Source: Acanthamoeba castellanii str. Neff (Eukaryota > Discosea > Longamoebia > Acanthamoebidae). From it: a stretch of DNA of 64,000 bases. The stretch's first letter is position 1, and the number at the start of each line of letters is the position of its first letter. This document shows positions 20,543 through 33,104 of this stretch, one piece after another. The stretch lies in NCBI RefSeq assembly GCF_000313135.1, contig NW_004457313.1, positions 629,878-693,877 on the forward strand. Direction: 5' to 3'. A model generated the notes under the pieces. The model was not told the origin of the DNA. It searched no databases and worked only from the letters and a program-made list of their open reading frames with translations. A program made the position numbers and the translations under genes.

Positions 20543-22003
20543 CTAGAGTGACTGGGACTGGGACTGGGACTGGGAGAGGCTGGTGTTGTTGAGGCCGTTG
20601 GTGCTGTTGTTGAGGTTGTCGTAGGGCCACGAGGCGAAGATCTCGTTGTAGAGCTTGTTGGTGTCGATGTCCGACTGCGAGAACTGTCCGCTCTTCCTCT
20701 CGCCCTCGTCCGCCGCTCCTCCTTGCTGCTGTTGCTGCGCTGGCATTCCTCCTTGAAGAGACGGTGGTTGGAGCTGGATCATCTGGCCCAACGGCATGGG
20801 CATGCCCTCGTAGCCGGTGAGGTAGGGCAGCGACGGCAGGCGAGGGGTCGAGGCCGAGCCGAACGAGCCCGCGCCCGGCGCCGGCAGACCCAGGTCGACC
20901 ACCTGATCGGCGAGCTCCGATGACGACGACGACGACGGCTCGGGCTTGATGTGGCGCATCGACGAGGGCAGCGGGAGTGGCGTGGCGTCGTACGACGCAG
21001 AAGAAGGCAGGCCGCCGTTGGTGGTGGCCAGGCCGAAGCTGCCCATCATGCCCGCGGCGGCGAGGTGGCCCAGCAGGTCGTTCATCGTCTCGCGGTCGGG
21101 GCACCCGCGCACCGTGCGGCGCACTGTCTCCGTACGCTGCTCGCGCGGCAGGGCGCCAAACGAGCGGACCAACGTTGCGAAGCTCTCCTCGAACGATGGT
21201 GCCGATCCCTCCGCCGCGTTGTTGTTGTGCGTGCCCTCGCTCTTGGCGGCGGCGGCGCCAAAGTCCTTCGCGAAGTCTCGCTTCTGCCGCTTGGCCGCCG
21301 GCTCGCCTGGTACGCCCTCTCCGCTAAAGGTCCTCTGCTGCTGCTGGGGCTGCGGCTGCATGCCTCCTCCTCCTCCGTCGGCGGCGGCCAGGCGCTGAAG
21401 GATGGAGAGGAGCAGCTGGTGGTGGGTCTCCGACTGGGCCTCGATGCGCTGCAGGTACTGGACGACCTCCTCGGTGAGCGGGCGGCGGGAGGCGGCGGAG
21501 GAGGCGGCGCCGCTGGAGGTGGCCTGGCGCGGCTTGGCCTTGCCCTTGAGCTGGAGCTCCTTGCTCACGACGCGGATGGGCTGGGAGACGGCTACGAGGC
21601 CGAGATCGGCGTTGGCGATCTTGATGAGGAAGAGGCTGTGCTCGTGCTGGGAGGAGAGGACGTGTAGCACTACGACGAGCGTGAGGCGGTCGCCGGCATC
21701 GTTGACGCTGTACTCGAGCACCTCGAGCGGGCGCGTCTTGACGAAGCTCACCTGGCGCTCCTCGACGCCTCGACCGCCGTCGGCGTAGTCGTACAGCAGC
21801 ACCGCAGTGATCACGAATCGATTGAAGTTGATGATGCTACGGTCGAAATTACCGACCAGGGCCAGCTCAAGCTTGAAGGGTGAGCCCTTGATGCACGAAT
21901 GCACCACCTTGGTCTGCCCATTCACGAATGACACGTCGTGCGTGACAGACTCCTGCTTCACTATTTGAAGTCGCACGTCGAGGGGTGGTCGTGCGGCCGC
22001 CAT
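20543..22003 (-). CDS. putative CudA/STAT-like transcription regulator
   Basis: Single-exon gene of about 486 residues starting at ATG 22003 (MAAARPPLDVRLQIV). The N-terminal 170 residues are a compact beta-rich core with HDVSFVNGQTKVVHS, GSPFKLELALVGNFDRS and QPIRVVSKELQLKGK. The last motif resembles the end of the immunoglobulin-like DNA-binding domain of STAT/CudA-type regulators (p53-like superfamily). A helical stretch (VVQYLQRIEAQSETHHQLLL) may dimerise. The rest is low-complexity, with Gln runs, a PALSYLTGYEGMP-like segment and a terminal Gln-Ser repeat (QSQSQSQSL), as in activation domains. CudA in Dictyostelium is a nuclear regulator of differentiation; assignment to that family is from remembered pattern and needs a profile search. 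Two E2F-like sites lie upstream. Confidence 0.55.
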   Translation of the reverse strand: MAAARPPLDVRLQIVKQESVTHDVSFVNGQTKVVHSCIKGSPFKLELALVGNFDRSIINFNRFVITAVLLYDYADGGRGVEERQVSFVKTRPLEVLEYSVNDAGDRLTLVVVLHVLSSQHEHSLFLIKIANADLGLVAVSQPIRVVSKELQLKGKAKPRQATSSGAASSAASRRPLTEEVVQYLQRIEAQSETHHQLLLSILQRLAAADGGGGGMQPQPQQQQRTFSGEGVPGEPAAKRQKRDFAKDFGAAAAKSEGTHNNNAAEGSAPSFEESFATLVRSFGALPREQRTETVRRTVRGCPDRETMNDLLGHLAAAGMMGSFGLATTNGGLPSSASYDATPLPLPSSMRHIKPEPSSSSSSELADQVVDLGLPAPGAGSFGSASTPRLPSLPYLTGYEGMPMPLGQMIQLQPPSLQGGMPAQQQQQGGAADEGERKSGQFSQSDIDTNKLYNEIFASWPYDNLNNSTNGLNNTSLSQSQSQSQSL

Positions 22004-22155
22004 CTCGGTGAAATTGGATGTAGAATCTTTCTTATCAGCCAGGTCTTCTTGCACTTACGTCTATCTCGCTACTTGAATCTCTCACCTTCGCTCGCCAATT
22101 TGAATTGTGATTTCCGTCGCCGCAACTCGCTTTTGTTGCGTTCTGCCGGACGAGG

Positions 22156-22203
22156 TTTGGCGGGAAATGGAATTTCGCATGTTTGCACAATTCCCGCCAA
22201 TTT
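22156..22203. promoter_or_regulatory. inverted pair of E2F-type sites upstream of the CudA/STAT-like gene
   Basis: TTTGGCGGGAAA at 22156-22167 is a perfect E2F consensus. TTCCCGCCAATTTT from 22191 is a second site in the opposite orientation, 23 bp away. Both lie about 155-200 bp upstream of the start codon at 22003, in the roughly 400-bp intergenic region 22004-22402, which holds no gene. Confidence 0.6.
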
Positions 22204-22402
22204 TCTAGTGGCTGCCGCAGAAAGAGCAGAAAAACTGCACGAATGCTGCGCGATGCGAGAAGGAACGAAGAAGGCAGTGGCTTGTCGCGGGGAGCTGAAC
22301 AAGGAGATGGTGGGAGCTGACGCAGGTGATGGGCGATCTCGAGATGCGCCCGTCCCGAGCCAACAACGGCAGTCGCCCGTGGTGGACCCAGCGCGGTGGG
22401 CC

Positions 22403-25400
22403 TCATGCCATGGCCTGGGCGCAGCGCGGGCAGGGCGTGTTCTCCTCGGCGGAGGCGTAACGCCAGCACCGCGGACACTTGACGGCGTGCATCGAGGCCG
22501 GCACCACTTCAACGCCCACCGGCACCGCGTGCACCAGGCCTCCGCCCACGAACGACGGCGTAGGCCCGCTCGTGAGATCGGCCTGGAAAGACAATAATCA
22601 TTGACATAAATAAGAATAAATAAACAAACAAATATAAATATATAAAATAAATAAAAGCGAACCTGTGGTGGTCGGTCGTCGACGACTTCAAAGGCGGGGG
22701 CTTCGGGGACGAGGTCCACGGCGGAAGTGACCAGAATTTCGGCAAGCTCGTCGCTCGTGGGCTCCGCCAGCCACCTCGCGACCTGGTTGTCGTCCGAGCC
22801 CGTGTAGAGCCGCACGCGCGCATCGAGCGAGCTGCCGATGACCCTGCGCGCGTGGCGCGACACCGATCACCGATCGTTCAAGCTGACGTCAGCATCGTCA
22901 CACGAGGGACACGCACATGAAGCGGTGGCACGAGGCCGCACACACACGAACACGACCGCACACGCACACGAACACGACACACGTCGAGCGTACTTGTGGG
23001 CTCGTGCGGCTTCGAGGACCTTGTAGGTCTGGGAGCGCACGTCCCTGATGGCGTCCCACTGCTGGGCCATCCCGTCCTGCTTCCACTGGTCTCCTGCACG
23101 CGGCCACTCGAGGTGGAACACGTTGGGCGCCACCGCGGCCGCCTGCGCGTCGTGCCTGACATGTGTGTCGTTGTGTGTGTGTGTGTGTGTGGTGTGTGTG
23201 TGTGTGTGTGTGGCGTGAGCACGATGCGGTGCACCGTCACGGCAAGACTAATACCGGTGGATGTCCTGGGCGGTGAAGGGTGCGATGGGCGCGAGCGCGG
23301 CGGTGAGGGCGTCGAGCGTGTGCCGCAAGACGGTCTGCGTCGACCTCCGGCGGAGGGAGTCGGTGGCATCGGCGTAGAGGCGGTCCTTCACCACCTCGAA
23401 GTAGAACGCGGACAGGTCCACCGTCGCGAAGTTGACCAGCCCGCGGTACACTGTCGTCGACGCCAGACAGCCGAGTTAAGAGTCAGGTCATCATCAGCGT
23501 CATCATCAAAACCGACATCACCATCAGCACCACCAGAGCTCTGGCGAGAGGCCCGCGCGTACCCTTGGAGAACTGGTAGTCGTCGTAGTCGGTGGTCACG
23601 CCGTGGCTGAATTCGTGGAGCTTGTGCAGCATGTAGCGATCGATGCCCGTGAGGTCGTCGTCGGGGATGGCCTGCCGGCGGTCGTAGTCGGCCAGGTTGC
23701 CCAGCAGGAACCGCGCCGTGTTTCGCAGCTTGCGCAACGAGCCCTTCATCTTGTCTGTACAACACCACATGTCAACCAGTTAGGCGTGTGCGTGTGCGGT
23801 TGGTGCGTGTGCGTGTGCGTGTGCGGTGCTTAGGTGAAGAAAGAAGGGAGACGGTACTGATGACGACGGGTCCGATGAGTGTGTCGCGCGAGTAATCGGA
23901 GGAGGCGACCCACATGCGCAGCACGTCGACTCCGCAGCCGGCCTTCTTTTCGTCGCCGTTGACGAGGGCGACGGGGTCGATCGTGTTGCCCAGCGACTTA
24001 GACATCTTGCGGCCGTGCTCGTCCAGCACGAAGCCGTGCGTCAGCACCGCTCGATAGGGCGCCTACGCCATCCCAACAGTCCATCGAATCAGACATCGCA
24101 TCGTGTGTCGTGTCGTGTGCGTGTCGTGTCGTGTGCGTGTCGTTGGTCGTGCCGTGTCAATACCTTGCCGGTGAGGGCGACAGAGGTGATGAGGGAGGAC
24201 TGGAACCAGCCGCGGTGCTGATCGGAACCCTCGAGGTACATGTCGGCCGGGAAGGGCAGCTCGCGGTTGTGGAGCACCGAGTGCCAGGACACGCCCGAGT
24301 CGAGCCACACGTCCATCGTGTCCCGGCCCTTCTCCCACTTGTCGGCGTTGTGCTTCTCCGAGGGCGGCAGCAGCTCGCTCGTGGGCATCGACCACCAGCA
24401 GTCGGACCCGTGCTTGGCCACCAGCTTTTGGACGTGGCCCACCGACTCCTCCGTCAGCAGCAGCTCACCTGACCCACCACCATCGCACGGGAATGAGTCG
24501 CTTTCATGGTGTGTTGGTGTGTGTGGTGTGTGTGGTATGTGTGGTGTGTGTGTGTGCGGCGTGTGCGGTGAGGCGAGTGTCGTGTGCGTGTGCAGACCTT
24601 GACGAGAGTAAAAGACGGGAATGGGCAGGCCCCAGACCCGCTGCCGCGAGATGCACCACTCTTGGCGCGATCGGATGAACGACTCGAGGCGCGTCCGGCC
24701 GGTGGCGGGCACCATCTGCACCCGCGAGATCTCGTCCAGGGCGGGCGCGACGACGTCCTTGAGGTCGACGAACCACTGCTCGGTGGCGCGCATGATGATG
24801 GGCTTCTTGGTGCGCCAGTCGTACGGGTACTTGTGCGTGTACTTGTGTTGGTGCACGAGCGCGCCCTTGTCGGTCAGCGCCTGGATGACCAGCTCGTTAC
24901 CAGGTCCGAGCACGAACTTGCCTGCCAAGTCCACAAGACAGGGCGTGATATCGTCAGCGTCGAGTTCGCCGGTCGCCGACTGGCGCGTGTTGCTCGGGGG
25001 GGGGGGCGTACCAGCGAACTCGGGCAGGTCCTGCGTGAACTTGCCGTTGTCGTCCACGAAGCTTCGCAGGGGAATGCCGTGCGCCTTGCACACCACATAG
25101 TCGTCCGCACCTGGTCGCGACGGCGATTGGTGAGATTCCACACATTCCGTTTTAGGGCGTTACACAGCCCTGTACGAACCGCACACGACGACACGCCGCT
25201 GGGGGGGAGGGGTACCGTGAGCGGGGGCGGTGTGGACGAGGCCCGTGCCGGACTCGGTGGTGACGTGGGTGCCGGGCAGCACCTTCAGCTCGCGTCCGTC
25301 GAGCGGGTGCACGTAGATCGTGTCGGCGAGCGAGGAGCCCGGAAGGCGGGCGCACACCTCGATCTCCTGCTTGAGCAGCTCCTGCATGGCCTGCAGCCGG

Positions 25401-27095
25401 TCGCTGGCGATGACGTAGTGCTTGTCGTGCTGGTCCGTCGTCTTGACGACACTGTACTCGATGTTCGGATTGACGCAGATTGCCTAACAGGCGCCACAGG
25501 CGAAGGACCCAATCAGTCAAACACAATGCATGTGTCTCATGTGCTGTCGTGTCGTGTCGTTGGTCGTGTCGTGTCGTGTCGTTGGTCGTGTCGTGTCGTG
25601 TCGTGTCGTGTCGTGTCGTTGGTCGTGTCGTGTGTCGTGTTCTCACCATGTTGGCAGGGATGGTCCATGGTGTGGTGGTCCAGATGAGGGCATGCAGGTT
25701 ATTGAACCTGGACAGCTCCCCGGCCTTGTTGGCTGGAGTTTGCAAGAGCGAACGCACAGATTGTGAGTGAATGCGACTCAGAAGATCATCGCCGTGACCA
25801 GGTTCGTACCGAGATGCTTCACAGAGAACGCAACATAGACAGAAGGCGACACGTGCGTGTCCGAGTACTCCACCTCGGCCTCGGCCAGAGCGGTGCGTGA
25901 GGACGGCGACCAGATCACTGGCTTCAGTCCGCGATACACGTAGCCTAATGCAGCAAAGAGTCACACCGAAGAATTCGCCACCAACCAAAAGAAGAAGAAG
26001 AAGAACGCCTTACCCTTCTTGTAGAGGTCGAGGAACAAGCCGAGCTGCGATGCTTCGTACTTGGGATCTGGACGCAGCCCAGAAAGAGGCAACGGTTAGC
26101 AAAAGAAAAAGAAAAGACAAGAAATGAAAAGAAAGAAGTAGGGTGGTACCCTTGGTGGCGTAGGGGTTGTTCCATTCGCCCATGACGCCCCAGCTTCGGA
26201 AACCCTTCATCTGCTGTGCGATCGCCTCCTCGGCGCACGCGTGGGCCTTGGCCCGGATCTCCGTCGGCGAGAGGGTGGAGCCGCTCTTGGCCTGGTCGAC
26301 GGCCTTGAGCTCGATCGGCAGTCCGTGGCAATCCCAGCCCGGCACGTACCTACCAAGGTGGTGCGCCAGGTCAGTGGCAACGCACTACTGCAGCCCAGCC
26401 TGATGACGATTATCATCATCTTGGCATGACGGTCGTTCTTGTTAAAAGAATGGCAATCGTGTGCGTACTTGATGGCGTGGCCGCGTAGCAGCTTGTAGCG
26501 ATTGACGATGTCCTTCAGCACCTTGTTCATCACATGCCCTGTACGCACAAGAAGGTTGCCAGCGTTGAGCGGGCGAGGCACCACGATGGGTGTTTGTGAA
26601 TGTGTAAAACGAACCCGTGTGCAATGGCCCGTTGGCGTAGGGTGGGCCATCGTGCAGGACGAAGCTCTTTTGGCGTTGTTGTTGTGCCTGTGCCACAGGT
26701 CAAGTAGATTAATGAGCTCAATCTCACCGAGGGCAAGGGATGAACGTAGCAAAGAGTACCTGCCAGGCGTACAAGTTGTCGCTGACCTCGGCCAGCAGGG
26801 AACCCTCGAGCTGGAGCTGTGCCTTCTCAGTCGTGTAGAGCGGAAAAGTGGTGCGTGGGAGATTGAGAGTGTGCCCGAACGCCTTGGAGTTGGCCGTGGC
26901 AGCCGGGGCGGCAGCGGCACTGTTCGCTTCAGATGCTGGAGAAGATGCAAAGCCCCGATGCAGTCGGCGGGCAGATGAATTGGCGAAATGAAGCGATTGA
27001 AGATTATAATTTCCGCCTAATCGGTGAGGAAGGAGCGGCGGCGCGCCGCGGTGAAGAGGGGAACCGAGCCCCTTGTTGGTGACCCGCCGAAGCAT
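22403..27095 (-). CDS. IARS2: isoleucyl-tRNA synthetase, bacterial/mitochondrial type
   Basis: Charges tRNA-Ile, probably in mitochondria. The start is ATG 27095 ([14 protein letters not shown]); the leader is rich in Arg, Ser and Ala with no acidic residues, typical of mitochondrial import. At least fifteen exons are present. Landmarks in order: [12 protein letters not shown], the class I motif HTGH ([15 protein letters not shown], split by an intron), [17 protein letters not shown], editing-domain motifs [13 protein letters not shown] and [65 protein letters not shown] (KMSKS intact), the anticodon-binding domain ([20 protein letters not shown]), and a C-terminal zinc finger ([19 protein letters not shown]). 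That finger marks the bacterial/organellar form rather than the cytosolic one. Several introns carry GTGTCGT or GT repeats. Confidence 0.92.
23166..23214. repeat. (GT)n repeat in IleRS intron
   Basis: Nearly pure GT dinucleotides, about 48 bp, inside an intron of the synthetase gene. Confidence 0.9.
25543..25640. repeat. GTGTCGT/TGGTCGTGTCGT repeat in IleRS intron
   Basis: Tandem GTGTC units with three TTGGTCGTGTC interruptions, inside an intron. On the coding (minus) strand it reads ACGACACGACCAACGAC. A shorter copy is at about 24101-24150 in another intron of the same gene. Confidence 0.9.
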
Positions 27096-27586
27096 CGCAG
27101 AAGAGAGGCCTAATCGCACGAGGGCAATTGGCGAAATGCGAGTCAAAATGTGGAATTCGAGGAATTATAATAAAATTGGCTTGTGCAAAAGACTGCAGCT
27201 TTATGCTGTGGTTCCTGGCCTCAGCCGTCAAGGGTATCATGGCCCAAGAGCCGGTTTGCAGTTACTTCTGCAGTGGGTGAGCCAAGAGCAAAGGGCAAAG
27301 GGAAGTTGCGTGCTGGAAATTTGGCAAAAGCAACAACTGCCCCGACAAGAGCGGTCAAGGGCGCGATGGCTGCTCTGGCACCAGTACTCAACCACGCTCT
27401 CTCCTCGTGCTTGTGATCACGTCTTCCCACCAGGCCCGTGATCTATTAGCCGCCTCCAGCACTCTTTCTACGAAAGCGCCAAGTGTTGCTAACCCATTCA
27501 CTATCTCCAAAAGGCGCAGAGAAAAGGCCAGAGAAAAAGTAGCGTCGCCCAAAACAATCAAAACAAATAATCCCTGGCGCGGCGAG
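27096..27586. promoter_or_regulatory. divergent intergenic region, IleRS / raptor
   Basis: About 490 bp between opposed start codons. No gene, RNA or repeat is apparent. The raptor 5' end is tentative, so its promoter boundary is uncertain. Confidence 0.4.
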
Positions 27587-30500
27587 ATGGAGAGGGTACG
27601 CGTAGAGAATGCTCTCCTGTTGCGGACTCTTCCTGCAACTATTGCAACTCTAACAATCACTGCAGCAAACCTCGTTCCAGGCGGGCGAGGTGGATGGGAG
27701 CAACGAGGGGGTGAGCGAGACCATTAGGATTGGCGCTGCCAAGAAGACCGGTGGCCGCCTGGGCACCGTCTACTTCGCCGATTCCCGATTTAGGGACAAT
27801 GCCAATGCCGACCCCGCTCAGAAGCATCAGGTCGCCAAATGGCGAATGAAGCAGCGCGTACCAATTCTCATTCCCCTTCGCAAATGCCGCCATGCGAATC
27901 CAATTTTTTTAATAATCATATCATTATTCGTATCTGTGACAATTTCTGTGCTACACAGATGAAGACGGTGAGCGTGGCCTTGGTGTGTTGCCTCAATATT
28001 GGCGTCGACCCGCCCGACGTCATGAAGCCTTCTCCCTGTGCACGCCTCGAGTGCTGGCTGGGTAAAGCCATCCCTTCTCAGATCTTCCTCTCTCTTTCTT
28101 TTCAGCTCTACATCTTACACGTCCGCTCTTTATGCCTACAAGACCCCTTCTCGCAGTCGTCTGCCAAGGCGCTCGAGCAAATCGGCAAGAACCTCCAGCA
28201 GCAGTACGAGCGATGGCAGTCACGGGTACGACTCTCTTCCTCCTTCTTCATCTTTCTCTCTCTCTCTCTCTCTCGATCGCCAGCCACCAACTCTTTTCCC
28301 TTTAGGCCCGCTATAAGCAGAGCCTCGACCCGACGGTGGAGGAGGTGAAGAAGCTGTGCGTGTCGTTGCGGCGCAATGCCAAGGACGAACGCGTGCTGTT
28401 CCACTACAACGGACACGGCGTGCCCAAACCGACATCGAACGGCGAGATCTGGGTGTTCAACAAGAACTACACGCAGTACATCCCGCTCTCCATCTACGAG
28501 CTGCAGACCTGGATGGGAAGCCCCTCGATCTACGTGTTTGACTGCTCGGCGGCCGGCCTCATCATTCAATGGTTCAACCACTTTGCCGAGCAGCGCGTCA
28601 AGGAGCGGGATCAGGGCTCCTCGCAGGGCGTCGTGGTCAAGGACTACATCCTCCTCGCCGCCTGTGCTGCCGATCAGGTACCTCGGTTTGCCGCTTCTAC
28701 ATGTCGCGTTGGAATCCAATCGACTAAGCACGACACGACACGACACGACCAACGACACGACACGACACACGACGCATAGATCCTGCCGATGAACCCGCAG
28801 CTGCCGGCGGACGTGTTCACCTCGTGTCTGACGACCCCGATTAAGATGGCGCTGCACTGGTACTGCCAGCACACGATGATCAAGGACGTCAACACCGACC
28901 TCATCGACAAACTGCCCGGTCGGCTCAACGATCGACGCACCGCCCTCGGCGAACTCAACTGGTAACACCACACACACACGTTCGTTGTTATCATCATTGC
29001 CGACACTCATCGATGTAACCAGGATCTTCACGGCGGTGACGGACACGATCGCGTGGAACGTGCTGCCGAAGGACCTGTTCCAGAAGCTGTTCCGACAGGA
29101 CCTCCTCGTGGCGTCGCTGTTCCGCAACTTCCTGCTGGCCGAGCGGATCATGCGGTCGGCCAACTGCACCCCGCTCTCCTACCCGGCCCTCCCGCCCACC
29201 TTCCAGCACCCGATGTGGAACGCGTGGGACCTCGCCGCCGACATGTGCCTCGCCCAGCTGCCCGACCTCCTCGCCGACCCCGCCACCGAGTACTCTCACA
29301 CACCACCCCTCGCCATGTCATCGAAGTAGAGCGCACAATTGATCGCGTGTGTGTCGCGTGTGTCGTGTGCGTGTTGTACGCAGATACCAGCACTCGCCGT
29401 TCTTCACGGAACAGCTGACGGCGTTCGAGGTGTGGCTCGAGTTCGGCTCGGAGACGAAGAAGCCGCCGGAGCAGCTGCCCATCGTGCTGCAGGTCCTGCT
29501 CAGCCAGGCGCACCGTCTGCGCGCGCTGGTGCTTCTGGCGCGGTTCCTGGACCTCGGGGCCTGGGCCGTCAACCTGGCCCTGTCGGTCGGCATCTTCCCC
29601 TACGTGCTCAAGCTCCTGCAGAGCCCCGCCGTCGAGCTGCGGCAGACGCTGGTCTTCATCTGGGCCAAGATCCTGGCCCTCGACAAGTCGTGCCAGCTCG
29701 ACCTCGTCAAGGACAACGGACACAACTACTTCCTCAACGTGCTCGCCTCGGCCAGCATCCCCTCCGACCAGCGCACCATGGCCGCCTTCGTCCTCGCCGC
29801 CATCTGCGAGAACTGCAGGTTAGTCTCTCCCTGTGTGTGCGTGTGCGTGTGAGTGTCGGGTGTTGTTGGTTGTGTGTGGTGTTGATTGGACGTCGTGTAT
29901 GCATGCAGGCCGGGCCAATCGGCGTGCCTGAACGGCAAGCTGGTGTCGATCTGTCTGGCGCAGATCAACGACCCCGACCCGCTGCTGCGGCGATGGATCG
30001 CGCTCTGCATGGCCAAGCTCTGGGAGGGCTTCGACGAGGCCAAGTGGGCCGCCCTCAGGGACGGCGCCCACAAGCGGCTCTGCTCCCTCCTCACCGATCC
30101 CGCGCCTGAGGTTCCCTCACCCCCCCCCCATTACTTCCCTTTATCGGCTCCCTCTGCTCAGCTATCAACTCTTCGTTTTTCTTCGTTCTTGTTTTTCTTC
30201 TTCGCTCATCGCTCTTCTTCGTTAGGCGCGCGCGGCAGCTGTGTACGCGTTGGGCACGTTTATGGGCGGTGCGTCGGGCTCGGAACAGCGGAAGAACGTG
30301 GAGCTCAACCTCGCGGTCACGCTGCCCGTGGTGACGGCCGACGGCAGCCCCATGGTCCGCAAGGAGCTCATCGTCGCCCTCTCCCGCCTCGTCTTCTCCT
30401 ACGAGGCGGCCTGCAAAGAGGTTCGCTCCCTTCCCTTCCTACGTTGTCGTGTCGTCGGTCGTGTCGTTGGTCGTGTCGTGTGTCGTAGTCCTAATGGTGC

Positions 30501-33104
30501 CTGCATTACAGGTGGCGTTGGAGCTCCTGCAAGAGGAGGCCAAGCAGGCGGAGCAGCTGCAGAGGGACTCGGCCCTCAAGAAGAAGGGCAACAAGAAGAC
30601 CCCGTTGCGCGCCAGCGTGAGCACCGAGCCGGAGAGCCCCACCGACGAAGACTACATGTCCAAGTACTTAGTCGCTGCCCTCAACCCCTCTCCGCGCCAT
30701 TTTTCAAATCTTTCGTTTTCGTTTCGCCCTTTGCCTGCACATTTATTTACGAAATATGTTGTTGATGATGATGATGAAATGTCAAACAGGCAACAGAGCT
30801 CGGTGTACGGATGCGTGTGGAAGATGATACTCACCCTCGCCGCCGATCCCTTCCCGGAACTGGCCTCCATGGCCCGGCACATCGTGTCCCACATCCACCG
30901 ACAGCTCCAGACCGGTACAGAGCCTCCCTCTCCCCTCCCTATCAGCTCTGCGCAGCCTCGCATACCCCGAATCCCCTTCCCCCCCCCTTCACACTTCGTT
31001 CGCACTCATTCGTGCGCGCATGTCACAGATATTTCCACGGCCGCCGTCCCCAGTCCCCGCACGCCCGTCCACCACCTCCTGCGACGATACGCCGAAAGCC
31101 CCTCCCAGATCCTCGGTACTCTCTCTCTCTCTGTGTGTGTGTCCGATCCCCCTTCGCTGTAATTCGCAGCTCACCGCGGCTTCGTTGCGCGCGCGGGTGT
31201 GCGTGTGTGTTGCGTGTGTGCGTGTGTGTTGTGCGTGTGCGTGTGCGTGTGTGTGGTGTTGCGTCCACAGGTCGCTCGCCCATGTCGGCGCGTCGGACGG
31301 GTCAAGTCAGCATGACCCAGTCGGGACAGACGCCGGTGGTCGCGGATCGGGCTTTGGGCATGCGCAAGACCCTCTCCGTGGAGGACCTCGCCTCCATGGG
31401 ACCCTCCGCCGCCTCCTCCACCGAACCCACCGCCTCCTCCCTCCCTCCGCTCTCCTCCATCGGTACCACCTGCTCTGCTGTGCTATGCCCCTCCCCCCCC
31501 CATGGCTGTACTGACCGTCGTGTGTCGTGTCGTGTCGTGTGTGTCGTGTGCTGCAGAGCTCCAATCGCAGTTCTACGATTGGTCGTGCGAGCACTTCTCG
31601 CGACCGATGATGAAGGACGTCGACGACCCATCGAGCCCGACCAACGCCGTCCGGCAGTGGCGGCACCGGAAGCACCACGCTTCCCTCGCCGAAGCTCGCA
31701 CCACACGCGACAGTACGCACACCGCTCTCCTTTCCCGAATCCCACTTCGACATCCATCGACGCTCAACAACAACACACGACACCACCAACGACACCACCA
31801 ACGACACACGACACACACGACAGAGAAAGTCAAGTTGGACGAGCAGATCGCAATTTTGGACAACGAAACGGAGATGGCATCGCTGCTGCTGTTCCACCCG
31901 CTGGACCCGCTGCTCATCGCCACCGACAACAAGGACACGGTCAAAGTGTGGAACTGGGTGGAGAGCCGCGCCGAGTCGGCCTTCAGCAACGGCAACCCGC
32001 CCGGCACGCGCATCTCGGCCATGGCCCTGGTCAACCCCTACGACGACTCCATGCTCCTCACCGGCACCAACAACGGCGTCGTCCGCGTGTGGAAGAATTT
32101 TGCCGACCGCGACGAGGGCCAGCCCCAGATGATCTCCTCGTGGACCGCGCTGCCGGACATGATCCCGCGCGTCGGCCCCGGCATGGTGCTCGACTGGCAG
32201 CAGCAGACCGGCATGCTCATGACCTCGGGAGACGTCGGCATCGTCCGCGTGTGGAACATGGAGCGCGAGCTCGCCATCCAGGTACTATTTCTTTTTCTTT
32301 CTTTTTCTCTCTCTTCCTTCTACATTTCTCTTTCGATTTCTGTGTGAATGGGCTGAGCTGACCACGCTTGGGCTGCGTAGGACATGGCGACGGGGTCGGA
32401 CTGCTGCGTGACGTCGATCGTCTCGCAGACGGGCAACGCACAGGTGCTGGTGGCCGGCTGCGCCGACGGGGCCATCCGGCTGTTCGACTGCCGCGTACCC
32501 ACGCGCTACAGCCCCGTGGTGGTGTTCCAGGAGCACAAGGACTGGATCGTCAATATCGGCATCACCGCCCACGACCACCAGATCGTGTCCTGCACCCTCT
32601 CCGGCGAGGTCAAGTTCTGGGACGCGCGCAAGTCCATCTCCTACAGGGTACCACGCTCCTTCTCTCCCCACTGCCAAAACCTTTTCTGCAACTTATTGTC
32701 GCACGCGCACACACCGCACACGCACACACCGCACACACCGCACACAAACAGACGTTCTCGACGCGTACGGGGGATGTGACGGCCTTTGCGGTGCATCCCT
32801 ACGCGCCGATCATCGCCAGCGGCTCGCAGGGCCAGAAGATCCACGTGCAAGACTTTGAAGGGCTCGAGCTCAACCAGATCCGATACCACGAGGGCTTCCT
32901 CGGCCAGAGGATCGGCCCCGTCTCCTGCCTCGCGTTCCACCCGTACGTGCACCCCTCCCCCCTCTCCCCCTTGGATTCCACATCGCACACGCACGCGTTG
33001 CTAACACACACGCCACCAGGTTCCGGATGTATTTGGCGGCGGGCGCTACGGACTCGATCCTGTCGATCTACACACACGCACACAACAAGACCTACTACGA
33101 GTAG
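27587..33104 (+). CDS. RPTOR: raptor, regulatory subunit of TORC1
   Basis: Scaffold that presents substrates to TOR kinase. The 5' end is tentative: a 9-nt first exon (ATGGAGAGG at 27587) would join the exon from 27666 ([11 protein letters not shown]). The raptor N-terminal conserved domain is nearly textbook: [79 protein letters not shown] and [21 protein letters not shown]-type helices follow ([20 protein letters not shown], then [20 protein letters not shown]). A Ser/Thr-rich linker carries a Lys-rich patch. The C-terminal WD40 propeller ends with [20 protein letters not shown] and TAG at 33102. About 15 introns are inferred; those at 28730, 30440, 31240 and 31790 contain ACGACAC- or GTGTGC-type repeats. 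Its presence implies a TORC1 pathway. Confidence 0.95.
28726..28772. repeat. ACGACACGACCAACGACACG repeat in raptor intron
   Basis: Short copy of the 12-bp CCAACGACACGA family inside an intron. Further intronic copies in this gene lie at about 30441-30487 (reverse orientation) and 31778-31823. Confidence 0.8.

Noticed and set aside
23250..25990. Plus-strand Arg/Val-rich frames opposite IleRS
   Set aside because: They are complementary to IleRS exons with recognised catalytic motifs and run straight through IleRS introns.
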